Positions 16,359 through 24,242 of a stretch of DNA of 64,000 nt are shown here, piece by piece. The stretch comes from an uncultured Lachnospiraceae bacterium (GTDB lineage Bacteria; Bacillota; Clostridia; Lachnospirales; Lachnospiraceae). Each line of letters opens with the position of its first letter. Within the stretch, counting starts at the first letter, position 1. The position numbers and the translations under genes are program-made. Below the pieces are notes generated by a model. The model worked only from the letters and a program-made list of their open reading frames with translations, had not been told where the DNA came from and made no database searches. The DNA lies in contig CAMWFQ010000013.1 of the NCBI GenBank assembly GCA_947173495.1, positions 1-64,000 of the forward strand. The letters run 5' to 3'.

Positions 16359-17036
16359 ATGAGCAGAAAAATGATAAAACTGGCGGGAGCCGTCCTATTC
16401 CTGATTGTACTCAATGTGGGATTGTTTTCCATGGCGGCCATAAAGCTGGCATCCTTCTGGATCAGCTGGATTTTTATGCATATAGCCTTTGTTATTTTTG
16501 TATGTATTTTTGTTTTCAGTGTTCCGGAGCAGAGAAAGTTGAAGTTTGCTTACTCCGAGACGGCAGTTGCCGCCTATTACTTTATCATAGAGATGGCGGC
16601 AGGCTTTGTCCTGATGGGTTCTTTCGCCTTTTTCCCGATGGTATCCTTTGTAATACAGACGGCGCTTCTGGCGGTCTTCCTCGTTGTTTTCTTTACACTG
16701 AAGAAAACAAACCGGAGCATCGATCTCAGGGAGGATGCGGCGAAGGCGGATTTGCGTCAGTTTCAGATGATTCTGGAAGCAATGAGGGATGTACAGAGCC
16801 GGGTGGCTTACGATGCGCCGTATAAGAAGGCCATTCAGCATGCCTGTGATGCTGTCAGCGGATCGCAGGTAAGATCTTCGGAAAATGTATATGAAATCGA
16901 AAAGGAGATCTGGGACCTGGCCGGGCAGCTGGGGCAGGAGGTAGATGCAGGAAATGAGGAGCGCATTTATACGGTCTGCAAAAAGATAGAAAGCCGGACA
17001 GCCGAGAGGACAAGACGCCTTCGTCTGGAGCAGTAA
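16359..17036 (+). CDS. Four-helix membrane protein of the SPFH operon
   Basis: A 225-residue protein starting 9 bases after the SPFH stop, with GGAGGGAAG as ribosome site. Four hydrophobic helices occupy about residues 7-120. A soluble helical domain of about 100 residues follows, ending in a run of Arg. No family motif is recognised. Its tight spacing suggests that it works with the SPFH protein at the membrane. Confidence 0.75.
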   Translation: MSRKMIKLAGAVLFLIVLNVGLFSMAAIKLASFWISWIFMHIAFVIFVCIFVFSVPEQRKLKFAYSETAVAAYYFIIEMAAGFVLMGSFAFFPMVSFVIQTALLAVFLVVFFTLKKTNRSIDLREDAAKADLRQFQMILEAMRDVQSRVAYDAPYKKAIQHACDAVSGSQVRSSENVYEIEKEIWDLAGQLGQEVDAGNEERIYTVCKKIESRTAERTRRLRLEQ

Positions 17037-17092
17037 AAGGAATAGAATCAACTTATCAACTATAGTTACATATACTTTAAGGAGGAACTGTC

Positions 17093-17755
17093 ATGAATCA
17101 TACATATCCCTGGTATTTAACCTGGCCTGTGATTATCGTCGCTTTCATTTTTTTCTGGCCCGCGGGGCTTGTACTGATCTATCTGAGGACGCAAAGCGGA
17201 AAAAATGGCGCTTTTGCGGCCGCTTCCAATAAAAAGGTCTATATCGTTCTTGGGATAGTCCTGCTTCTCTTTGGCCTGACGAGATTTAAGCATTCCGTTC
17301 CCATGGCGCTGTTTATGATTGTCGGCGGGTGTGCGCTGATTTATTTTGCCAATACCATAGCAAAGAAAGCGGACCGCAATAAGAGCTATATCGACCTTCT
17401 TGTGAATCAGGGAGAGACCAGCATTGATAAGGTCGCCAATAAGCTGAATGTAAAATATGATGTTGCGCTGAAGGAACTACAGACCATGAAGTCCCTTGGC
17501 ATTTTAAAGGGAGCGGTCATCGATGAGCAGACACGCAGCATTTCCATGTCAACGGTGCAGAATACGGCAGGAGAAATTTCCAATATGGTAAATTCCGTTA
17601 CTGGTGCGATTCTTGGAAATGCCTCCACTGATGAGGCCTCCGGCACAGCCCAGGCAGCAGAAAGCCCATGTCCGGGATGCGGCGCAAAATATGCAGGCGC
17701 GAAAGGTACTACCATCACATGCAGCTATTGTGATACGACATTTGTATTAAAGTAA
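17093..17755 (+). CDS. Membrane protein with winged-helix-like segment and C-terminal zinc ribbon
   Basis: A 220-residue protein with a ribosome site at AAGGAGGA. Three hydrophobic helices lie in about residues 8-90. A segment LLVNQGETSIDKVANKLNVK then reads like a PCI/winged-helix fold. The protein ends with a zinc ribbon CPGCGAKY...CSYCDTTF. Similar TM-helix-turn-helix-zinc-ribbon proteins accompany SPFH genes in Firmicutes. The exact function is unknown. Confidence 0.75.
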   Translation: MNHTYPWYLTWPVIIVAFIFFWPAGLVLIYLRTQSGKNGAFAAASNKKVYIVLGIVLLLFGLTRFKHSVPMALFMIVGGCALIYFANTIAKKADRNKSYIDLLVNQGETSIDKVANKLNVKYDVALKELQTMKSLGILKGAVIDEQTRSISMSTVQNTAGEISNMVNSVTGAILGNASTDEASGTAQAAESPCPGCGAKYAGAKGTTITCSYCDTTFVLK

Positions 17756-17811
17756 AATAACTTGTGATTTTAGAACAGAAGCCGTTTTATGCGGCTGAGA
17801 GAGGGAAAAGA

Positions 17812-18267
17812 ATGGATATTTTGAATAAGGCAAAGGAGTCCTTTGCAGCGGCGGGAAAGGGCTTTACACAGAAAGCCAGCGATGTCTCAGGACTGGCGAA
17901 AGTGACTATGAAGATTAAAGAGGAAGAAAAGCAGCTGGAGCAGTCCCTGCGCGAACTGGGAGAGCTTTTGTTCAATCAGTACAATGCGGAAGCGGTTCAG
18001 CTCTTCCCTGAACAGACGGAAAGCATCAGGCAGCTGTATGCCGCTGTTAAGGCAGACAAAGAAGAGATGGCATATCTGAAAGGGAATAAGATATGCCCTA
18101 ACTGCGGCGAGGAGCTGGACAAAGACGTGCAGCGCTGCACCAGCTGCGGGATGAATGTGGAAAATGTGGTAAGACCCGGCACAGTCCCGGCCTTCTGTCA
18201 GAACTGTGGCAGCCAGCTGACGCCGGGCGCTAAGTTTTGTCCCAACTGTGGAGCTAAGCTATCGTAA
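17812..18267 (+). CDS. Helical zinc-ribbon protein of the SPFH operon
   Basis: A 151-residue protein starting at 17812 after GAGAGGG. The N-terminal about 90 residues form amphipathic helices. Two zinc ribbons follow: CPNCGEELDKDVQRCTSCG and CQNCGSQLTPGAKFCPNCG. The second closely resembles the ribbons of the SPFH protein, so the operon products may share a binding mode. The stop codon falls inside the terminal repeat of the small element at 18264. Confidence 0.8.
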   Translation: MDILNKAKESFAAAGKGFTQKASDVSGLAKVTMKIKEEEKQLEQSLRELGELLFNQYNAEAVQLFPEQTESIRQLYAAVKADKEEMAYLKGNKICPNCGEELDKDVQRCTSCGMNVENVVRPGTVPAFCQNCGSQLTPGAKFCPNCGAKLS

Positions 18268-18493
18268 CTATTCAGCCAGGACTTTGCACTTGCTGCGAAG
18301 TCCGTGAGAACACGCAAATTGAGCCAAGAGGGAATCGGAATTACCCCTTGACAGCCTGCTGACGGTCCTTTATACTTGCTACCAGAACAACAGAATTCAC
18401 GCTTCGTGAAAATTCTATTATCATGAATTAAGAAAGGAGAAAATCTATGTTAAGCTTGGTGAGTGAGGAGAAATCGGACAACTGAATAGTTGC
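18264..18493 (+). mobile_element. Small non-coding element with terminal inverted repeats (diverged copy)
   Basis: The left end GTAACTATTCAGCC (18264-18277) is identical to the left end of the element at 62376. The first hairpin, GGACTTTGCA/TGCGAAGTCC (18279-18303), is the same fold as GGTCTGCGCA/TGCGCAGACC in the other copy but with compensating base changes. A second hairpin AGAATT...AATTCT follows. The right end AACTGAATAGTTGC (18480-18493) is a diverged terminal repeat. No target duplication is visible here. Confidence 0.6.
18447..18485 (+). CDS. Possible 12-residue open reading frame upstream of the exporter genes
   Basis: ATG at 18447 follows AGAAAGGAG with good spacing and encodes MLSLVSEEKSDN before a TGA that lies in the right terminal repeat of the small element. 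It may be a leader peptide, a gene start truncated by the element, or chance. No leader or pheromone motif is evident. Confidence 0.3.
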   Translation: MLSLVSEEKSDN

Positions 18494-18596
18494 AGGGGAT
18501 AGCTGGGAACCTTTTGGGGACAGCTGTGCCCGTCTTTTTGCCTTGTAGGAGCTTAGCATAGACGTTTTCTGAAAATATTATTAACAGTAAATGAAA

Positions 18597-18627
18597 GCAT
18601 AGCCTTATATTAGGTTATGCTTTTTTT
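18597..18627 (+). terminator. Intrinsic terminator upstream of the exporter pair
   Basis: GCATAGCC/GGTTATGC stem with G.T pairs and seven T. Directly followed by GCGCACGGGAAAA, the same boundary seen at bulged-stem elements, but no stem-loop follows. It lies only 24 bases before the exporter start, so it may attenuate. Confidence 0.7.
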
Positions 18628-18650
18628 GCGCACGGGAAAAGGAGATTTTC

Positions 18651-20471
18651 ATGAATAAAGAAGGAAAAGTAAAAGAATATTCTGCCTGGAATAATCTGGT
18701 TTATTTGTTAAGAGGAATCTGGGGCAGCGATAAGAAGCTTATGCTGCTGATGGTGCTGGAGACCTTATGCATGGTGATTGCTCCGTATATTGCGGTGTAT
18801 CTGCCGAAGCTTGGGGTAGATCTGGTAATGGAGCATGCAGATATCGGAAGGATTATCTGTATCCTGGGAGGAGTGATGGGCATGCTGATGCTGTTCCAGG
18901 CAATTGGAAATATGGCCCTGCGGGGGAAGAATGTCAGGCAGGACAGACTCAGGAGCTATTACAGGATCCTGCTGTTCCGTAAGACGCTGGAATGCGATTA
19001 TGAGCATGTGGAAAGTGCGAAATGGCAGGACAAGTATAACGAGGCAAAGGAAATGAGCGTAAACTGGGGGCCATGGTCTGCAACAACCCTTATGTCGGAA
19101 GGGGCGGTAAAGGTGTGCGGCGCAGCGATCAGCTTTGGGCTTTACGGGCATATTATAGGAGCGTTGAATCCATGGATGCTTGTGCTGATCATCCTTTTGT
19201 CTGCGCTGAACTTTGCGGCCCTGCGGAGGGCGCAGAGGTATGAAATGAAAAGGATCGCGGAGCGAAGCGGACTGCAGAGACGCCGATGGTATATAAAGGA
19301 GTGCAGCTCTGATGTAAAATTTGGAAAGGACATCCGTCTCTATGGAATGGCGGACTGGATCAGATCGTGCTTTTCAGGTTACAATGACGCCCACTTCCGC
19401 CTCCGGCAGGCAGTCCAGCGCAGATATTTTTATGCCGGCTTTACAGAAGCCCTTTCCGCGTTTGTGAGAGACAGTGCCGCCTATTTATATTTCCTGTGGA
19501 TGGCAGTGTCGGGGAGGATTACGGTGGGGGATTTTGTACTGGTGAGCAGTGCCGTGGCGTCCTTTTCCGCACTGGTGACACAGACCTCGGACAGCATCGG
19601 TCAGATGCTGCAGGCTTCTCCTCCCTTAAGCCGTATGAGGGATTACCTGGATGCGGAGGATGAAGAGGAGAGCGGGATTCCTGCGGCATATGTCATGGGG
19701 GAACCGGTTTCGGTGGTATTTGAGGATGTAAGCTTTGCCTACGAAGGCAGGCATCAGGTACTGGATCACTTTAACCTGCAGATCAGCGGAGGGGAAAAGA
19801 TCGCACTGGTGGGTGTAAACGGAGCCGGGAAAACAACTATTATTAAATTACTCTGTGGATTCTACAGACCGGATAAAGGAAGAATCCTCATAAACGGCAG
19901 AGACATAAAGGATTTCCGGAAGGACGATCTCTACTCTCTTATGGCGCCGGTTTTTCAGGAGGCAGTGATTCTGCCCTTTACAGTGGCGGAGAATATATCT
20001 CTTAAGGTGAGCGGAACGGACAGGGAGAAGGTGAAAGCGTGCCTTGGCAAGGCAGGCCTGTGGGAGAGAGTAAGCAGGCTTCCCCAGGGCATTGACAGCA
20101 TGATGATGAATCTGGATGAGGAAGGAGGGATTGTCTTTTCAGGAGGAGAACAGCAGAAGCTGCTGATGGCGAGAGCATTGTATAAAGATGCAGGGCTGCT
20201 GCTGTTTGACGAGCCCACTGCCGCGCTGGATCCTATTGCAGAGAGCGAGACCTATGAAATGTTCCATGATCTGTCAAAAGAGAAGACGGCAGTATTCATT
20301 TCCCACAGACTGGCCAGCACCCATTTCTGTGACCGGGTGATCTTTTTGGAGCAGGGACGGGTAAAGGCGGAGGGAAGCCATAAGAAGCTGCTGGAAACAT
20401 GTCCCGAATACCAAAGGATGTACAGAGTCCAGAGCCACTATTATATGTCAGGGGAGGAGGCAGTAGTGTGA
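18651..20471 (+). CDS. ABC exporter half-transporter (permease-ATPase fusion), subunit 1
   Basis: A 606-residue type IV exporter subunit. The start at 18651 follows AAAAGGAG. The N-terminal about 320 residues hold six membrane helices. The ATPase domain has Walker A GVNGAGKTTIIK, Q-loop APVFQEAVILPF, signature FSGGEQQKLLMARAL, Walker B LLLFDEPTAALDP and switch His in FISHRLAS. It is followed by a homologous subunit, so a heterodimeric exporter is likely. The substrate is unknown; peptide or drug export is typical. Both ATP sites look intact. Confidence 0.9.
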   Translation: MNKEGKVKEYSAWNNLVYLLRGIWGSDKKLMLLMVLETLCMVIAPYIAVYLPKLGVDLVMEHADIGRIICILGGVMGMLMLFQAIGNMALRGKNVRQDRLRSYYRILLFRKTLECDYEHVESAKWQDKYNEAKEMSVNWGPWSATTLMSEGAVKVCGAAISFGLYGHIIGALNPWMLVLIILLSALNFAALRRAQRYEMKRIAERSGLQRRRWYIKECSSDVKFGKDIRLYGMADWIRSCFSGYNDAHFRLRQAVQRRYFYAGFTEALSAFVRDSAAYLYFLWMAVSGRITVGDFVLVSSAVASFSALVTQTSDSIGQMLQASPPLSRMRDYLDAEDEEESGIPAAYVMGEPVSVVFEDVSFAYEGRHQVLDHFNLQISGGEKIALVGVNGAGKTTIIKLLCGFYRPDKGRILINGRDIKDFRKDDLYSLMAPVFQEAVILPFTVAENISLKVSGTDREKVKACLGKAGLWERVSRLPQGIDSMMMNLDEEGGIVFSGGEQQKLLMARALYKDAGLLLFDEPTAALDPIAESETYEMFHDLSKEKTAVFISHRLASTHFCDRVIFLEQGRVKAEGSHKKLLETCPEYQRMYRVQSHYYMSGEEAVV

Positions 20472-20561
20472 AAAATGAATTTGTTACAAACGAACCTGTT
20501 CGTTTTGCAAATATTGTGCTGACGCCCAAATTTGCGGGTGTTGGCGGCATGGAGGATTATT

Positions 20562-22385
20562 ATGAAAAAGAAATCTGAGAAAGCGCTCTTGAAAAGGTGT
20601 CTGTACGAAATACAGAAATGTGAGCCGCAGGCGTTGAGAATGGCTTTTGGGCTTGCGGTAATGGAGGCGCTCCTTCCGCTGGGACCATCATTTCTTGCTT
20701 CGATTCTGGTGAGCGGTCTGGAGGAGGGAGAAGGGTACGAAAGGCTGGTCATTACGGCGGCCGTAGGCGTGGTGCTCCTGCTTTTTATGAACGCCTTCAG
20801 GAGCTGGACCTGGCGCTGTGGACTGCCACATTCGGAATACGCCAATGATCTGGTAGAATGGAAATTTGACAATAAAAATATGGAGATGGATTATTCCCGG
20901 CTTGACAGTTCCGAGGCGGCCGGGATCAGAGCAAGGATAGAGAATGATTATGACTGGGGATGCGGAGCCTACTATATGATTCCCCAGTTCCAGCGCTGCT
21001 GCAGCGGTATTCTGGGAATTGCCGCGTCCCTGGTATTGCTGGTGCCGATCCTGCTTAAGGGGAGCTTCTGGCGGCACTGGTCAACCTTAGTGTTTGCAGT
21101 CTGCGTATTGACACTCACCTTTCTTACAACAGTGCTTGAGCGGTATACCTGCAGGGAGAAGGAAAAGAAAAAAGAGCAGTATGATATCAGCAGCGCCAGG
21201 AGCAATTATCTGATGCGTGGCGGAATTACGTACCGGGAGGGAAAGGACATCAGGATTTATAAGGCGCAGCCGCTGATCCGGAGCGGATTGAATGAGAAGG
21301 AAAGAGATGAGATGGTGGAAGTCGAAAGCCGGTTGGAGCAGCGCGCCGGTATATGGGATGGCGCGGCATCGGGAATTTTGATGGGAGGAGCATACTTTTT
21401 CATCGTTCTGCGCGCGGCCGGCGGCGCTTTAGAGGCAGGATCCGTTGTGCTGTTTGCATCGGCCATATACCGTCTTGCGGAAAATATGAAAATATTTTCC
21501 CGCAGCAGAAGCGAAATTATGATGAATGCCGGACGTATGGAGAGCTCGTTTGCCTATCTGGAGCTGCCGGATGAGATGCCAAAGGGAAGAAGAAAGGTGG
21601 AGAGAAGGCATGAAGAAATGGAAATCGAGGTGAGGAACGTTTCCTTCCGGTATCCCGGGGCGGACCATAAGGCCCTGGAGAATGTTTCTTTCCGCTTTAC
21701 TCCGGGCAGAAAGCTGGCCGTTGTGGGGATGAACGGGAGCGGGAAGACCACGCTGGTAAAGCTGCTCTGCCGTATGTATGATCCGGATGAGGGGCAGATT
21801 CTTCTGAATGGAGTGGATATCAGGGAATATGACCTGGCCGAATATATGAAGCAGTTTTCGGTGGTATTTCAGGATTTCAGACTGCTTGCCCGCTCTCTGG
21901 GAGAAAATGTGGCCGCATCCCAGCTGTTCGAGGCGGACAGGGTGCATGCATGCCTTGAAAAAGCCGGCTTTGGCGAGCGGCTGATGAAGCTGCCGGAAGG
22001 GATCAATACCAGCCTTTACCGGAATACGGAAGAGGAAGGCGTGGAGGTTTCCGGAGGGGAAGCACAGAAGATCGCTCTGGCAAGAGCCTTATATAAGGAT
22101 GCGCCCTTTGTGGTGCTGGATGAGCCTACGGCAGCTTTAGATCCGGTCTCGGAGCATGAAATCTACAGCGGATTTCACAGGCTGGTGGGAGAAAAGGCGG
22201 CGCTCTTTATTTCTCACCGTCTTTCATCCTGCCGCTTTTGTGACGAAATACTGGTTTTTCATGAAGGAAGACTGGTGCAGAAGGGATCACACACGGCATT
22301 GCTGAAGGAGGAGTCCGGACAGTATTGCCGGATGTGGCGGGCACAGGCCAGGTATTATGAGGATACGGGAGCCTTTATAGCGTAA
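20562..22385 (+). CDS. ABC exporter half-transporter, subunit 2
   Basis: A 607-residue partner of the preceding gene. The start at 20562 follows GGAGG; the 30-residue longer frame lacks a site. It has six membrane helices, then Walker A GMNGSGKTTLVK, Q-loop VVFQDFRLLARS, signature VSGGEAQKIALARAL, Walker B FVVLDEPTAALDP and FISHRLSS. The 90-bp gap before it contains an ACAAACGAA...TTCGTTTTG hairpin that may adjust expression of the second subunit. Confidence 0.9.
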   Translation: MKKKSEKALLKRCLYEIQKCEPQALRMAFGLAVMEALLPLGPSFLASILVSGLEEGEGYERLVITAAVGVVLLLFMNAFRSWTWRCGLPHSEYANDLVEWKFDNKNMEMDYSRLDSSEAAGIRARIENDYDWGCGAYYMIPQFQRCCSGILGIAASLVLLVPILLKGSFWRHWSTLVFAVCVLTLTFLTTVLERYTCREKEKKKEQYDISSARSNYLMRGGITYREGKDIRIYKAQPLIRSGLNEKERDEMVEVESRLEQRAGIWDGAASGILMGGAYFFIVLRAAGGALEAGSVVLFASAIYRLAENMKIFSRSRSEIMMNAGRMESSFAYLELPDEMPKGRRKVERRHEEMEIEVRNVSFRYPGADHKALENVSFRFTPGRKLAVVGMNGSGKTTLVKLLCRMYDPDEGQILLNGVDIREYDLAEYMKQFSVVFQDFRLLARSLGENVAASQLFEADRVHACLEKAGFGERLMKLPEGINTSLYRNTEEEGVEVSGGEAQKIALARALYKDAPFVVLDEPTAALDPVSEHEIYSGFHRLVGEKAALFISHRLSSCRFCDEILVFHEGRLVQKGSHTALLKEESGQYCRMWRAQARYYEDTGAFIA

Positions 22386-22479
22386 GCCGGAGAAACTTAT
22401 TTCGGAACGGTTCTTTTCCGTGTGCAGGAAGTATTATACGATAACAGTACTATGCACTTGCCGTGTGGAAAGGAGAAAA

Positions 22480-22902
22480 ATGGGAACAACAATACCAATC
22501 AGAAATCAGAAGGATATTGAGACAATAAAAAAATATTATCTGGAAAAGAATACGATATTTTTAAACCGAAATGCCAGAGAGGCATTGGAGATGTACAGAA
22601 GCAGAAGCGGCGCCGTAAAGAGCGGGGATAAAATCTTTTGCAATAACCGGGATCGGAAGCAGGCGATCACACGCACACAGGCATATGCCGTGATTCGAAG
22701 AGCATGTCTGGCAAATGGAATAGAGGGAAAAATCAGCTGTCATTCTCTGCGGAAAACCTTCGGGTATCATGCATGGAAAAGAAACGTTCCTGAGGTGATG
22801 CTCATGAACATATTTAACCACTCGTCCTTTGCAATTACACGATGCTATCTGGGAATTGAACAGGAGGATAAAGATGAGGTCTTCCGGAAACTGAATCTGT
22901 AG
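22480..22902 (+). pseudogene. Tyrosine recombinase (phage-type integrase) with internal deletion
   Basis: A 140-residue frame from 22480 (site GGAAAGGAG). The C-terminal half is a good recombinase end: CHSLRKTFGYHAW (box II His and Arg), FNHSSFAITRCYLGI (catalytic Tyr). The N terminus jumps from IETIKKYYLEK straight to NTIFLNRNAREALEMY, a region that in small stand-alone integrases follows a segment of about 45 residues. That missing segment would carry the box I Arg and the conserved Lys. The frame is kept, but the enzyme should be inactive, so it is called a pseudogene by in-frame deletion. Confidence 0.7.
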
Positions 22903-22980
22903 TTTCGCGTAAAAGCAAAAATTCCTGATGTAAATTGTAACAAATGGGCTGAATGCTAATGTGACTCCGGAATGTGTTTT

Positions 22981-23020
22981 TTGCGAAACGCTTGCATTTC
23001 GCAAGCAAAATGGATATACT
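22981..23020 (+). promoter_or_regulatory. Promoter and operator of the toxin-antitoxin pair
   Basis: -35 TTGCAT (22992-22997), 17-bp spacer, -10 TATACT (23015-23020). The -35 region is covered by a dyad TTGCGAAA/TTTCGCAA (22981-22988 and 22997-23004) with an overlapping GCTTGC/GCAAGC dyad. This is the expected layout for autorepression by an antitoxin. Confidence 0.7.
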
Positions 23021-23042
23021 AATAATAAAGGAGGCGATTGTT

Positions 23043-23348
23043 ATGGCACGAACATCAAATGTATTTGCACGAGTGGAGCCTGAAATCAAAGAGCAGGCGG
23101 AACAGGTGCTTGAACGTTTAGGAATCCCAATGTCGAATGCGGTGAGTATGTTTCTGAGACAGGTGGTGCTACAGAGAGGTATTCCGTTTGAAATGAAGCT
23201 GCCGCAGACAGAACTGTTGAATTACGGCTCTCTTACCAAAGAACAGTTTGATGCGGAAATGGAAAAAGGCATGGCTGATGTTAAAGCGGGCAGGGTTTAT
23301 TCGGCAGATACCATTGAAGCAGAAATGAGGAGAGATTTTGGCGTATGA
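23043..23348 (+). CDS. RelB/DinJ-family antitoxin
   Basis: A 101-residue protein starting at 23043 after AAGGAGG. The N-terminal ribbon-helix-helix is clear: a beta-strand TSNVFARVEPEIKEQAE followed by helices and LGIPMSNAVSMFLRQVV, the classic RelB/DinJ sequence. The C-terminal part (about residues 60-101) is the toxin-binding tail. It probably represses its own promoter through the dyad at 22981. Confidence 0.92.
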   Translation: MARTSNVFARVEPEIKEQAEQVLERLGIPMSNAVSMFLRQVVLQRGIPFEMKLPQTELLNYGSLTKEQFDAEMEKGMADVKAGRVYSADTIEAEMRRDFGV

Positions 23349-23671
23349 GCTGGGATATTGTATATACAGCACAGGCAAGACAAGACTTGCGTGATATTTA
23401 TGAATATATAGCATTAGAGTTGCTTGCGCCGGAAACGGCAACCGGGCAAACTCAACGGATTATAAAAATGATTCGTTCCCTTGGAGAAATGCCCATGCGC
23501 CATCAACTTTATGGAGAAGAACCGTGGCATAGTCGGGGAATCCGCTTTTTGCCTATAGATAATTATCTGATATTCTATCTGCCGGAAGAACCTGAAAATA
23601 TAGTAAATATTATTCGAATTATGTATGGCGGCAGGGATGTACGTAGGCAGTTAAGCGAAATGGTTTTATGA
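23345..23671 (+). CDS. RelE/ParE-family toxin
   Basis: A 108-residue protein overlapping the antitoxin by ATGA, so translation is coupled. The N terminus WDIVYTAQARQDLRDIYEYIA and C-terminal VNIIRIMYGGRDV match the RelE/ParE fold. RelE members cut mRNA in the ribosomal A site; ParE members poison gyrase. The ARQDLRDI helix favours the ParE side, but this is not decisive. Confidence 0.9.
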   Translation: MSWDIVYTAQARQDLRDIYEYIALELLAPETATGQTQRIIKMIRSLGEMPMRHQLYGEEPWHSRGIRFLPIDNYLIFYLPEEPENIVNIIRIMYGGRDVRRQLSEMVL

Positions 23672-23781
23672 TTTCCTGATTGAGTTGATCTGCCGGAGAA
23701 AAGTATTTAAGAGATTGAGAGAGGGCAGAAGGCGGGATTTATGGCTTTTATTACAATTGCTGCCTGAGTTATAAAAATAAA

Positions 23782-23810
23782 TTGACATTTCGTCAATTTT
23801 CGACTATGAT
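23782..23810 (+). promoter_or_regulatory. Promoter of the lysine riboswitch
   Basis: -35 TTGACA (23782-23787), 17-bp spacer, -10 TATGAT (23805-23810). Positioned just upstream of the aptamer. Confidence 0.8.
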
Positions 23811-23821
23811 TACTCCATTGA

Positions 23822-23992
23822 CATGATAGAGGCGCGGAAGACAAGAGTACGCTTGCACGTTATCTCCGGCAGGAGAGGCAGCGGAAAGGGGATTTCGCCG
23901 AGGTGGGAAGAGCTCTGCCGGGCTTTCTCCGCCGGGCCGTGGGAGAATATTTCACGGACTGTCGCCCCTTATGGGGCGGAGCGCTGTTGTGA
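23822..23992 (+). ncRNA. Lysine riboswitch (L-box)
   Basis: Conserved L-box blocks appear in order: GATAGAGGCGCG, CAAGAGTA, GGAAAGGGGATTTCGCCGA, GCCGGGC, GGACTGTC and GGAGCGCTGTTGT. The P1 strands CATGATAG and CTGTTGTG pair with several wobbles. The first blocks match the Bacillus lysC leader closely. It precedes a terminator and an NhaC-type transporter, a known LYS-element target. High lysine should favour the terminator and lower transporter expression. Confidence 0.93.
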
Positions 23993-24012
23993 TCCGTCGA
24001 GTATGTTTACGA

Positions 24013-24042
24013 AGTCATGACAGAGTATGTCATGGCTTTTTT
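24013..24042 (+). terminator. Riboswitch expression-platform terminator
   Basis: Stem CATGACA/TGTCATG, extended to about 10 bp with flanking bases, loop GAGTA, then six T. The T-tract runs straight into ATGCGCAGG, the start of a bulged-stem element. Confidence 0.8.
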
Positions 24043-24211
24043 ATGCGCAGGGGCGCATATGGTAAATTGCTGCTGAAGCAGCATGCGCCCCGCGCGCGAG
24101 TAGAGGGAAAAGCGTCCTCTACTCGATTGCACACGGGCACCCAGAGGAAAAATGTCAGCAAAAGCTGACGGGTGCCCCGCGCGCGAGTAGGGAGAAAACC
24201 TTCCCTACTCG
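24041..24211 (+). repeat. Bulged-stem structured repeat, locus 5 (two tandem units)
   Basis: Unit 1: outer stem GGGGCGCAT (24050-24058) with ATGCGCCCC (24083-24091), bulge ATGGTAAATT, inner stem GCTGCT/AGCAGC. A CGCGCG linker and hairpin CGAGTAGAGG/CCTCTACTCG follow. Unit 2: outer stem GGGCACCC (24135-24142) with GGGTGCCC (24070-register partner at 24170-24177), bulge AGAGGAAAAAT, inner stem GTCAGC/GCTGAC. CGCGCG and hairpin CGAGTAGGG/CCCTACTCG follow. This is the best-preserved locus. It sits inside the lysine transporter leader between terminator and start codon. Confidence 0.8.
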
Positions 24212-24242
24212 ATTTTGGGACCGTAAACATGAAAGGAGACGG

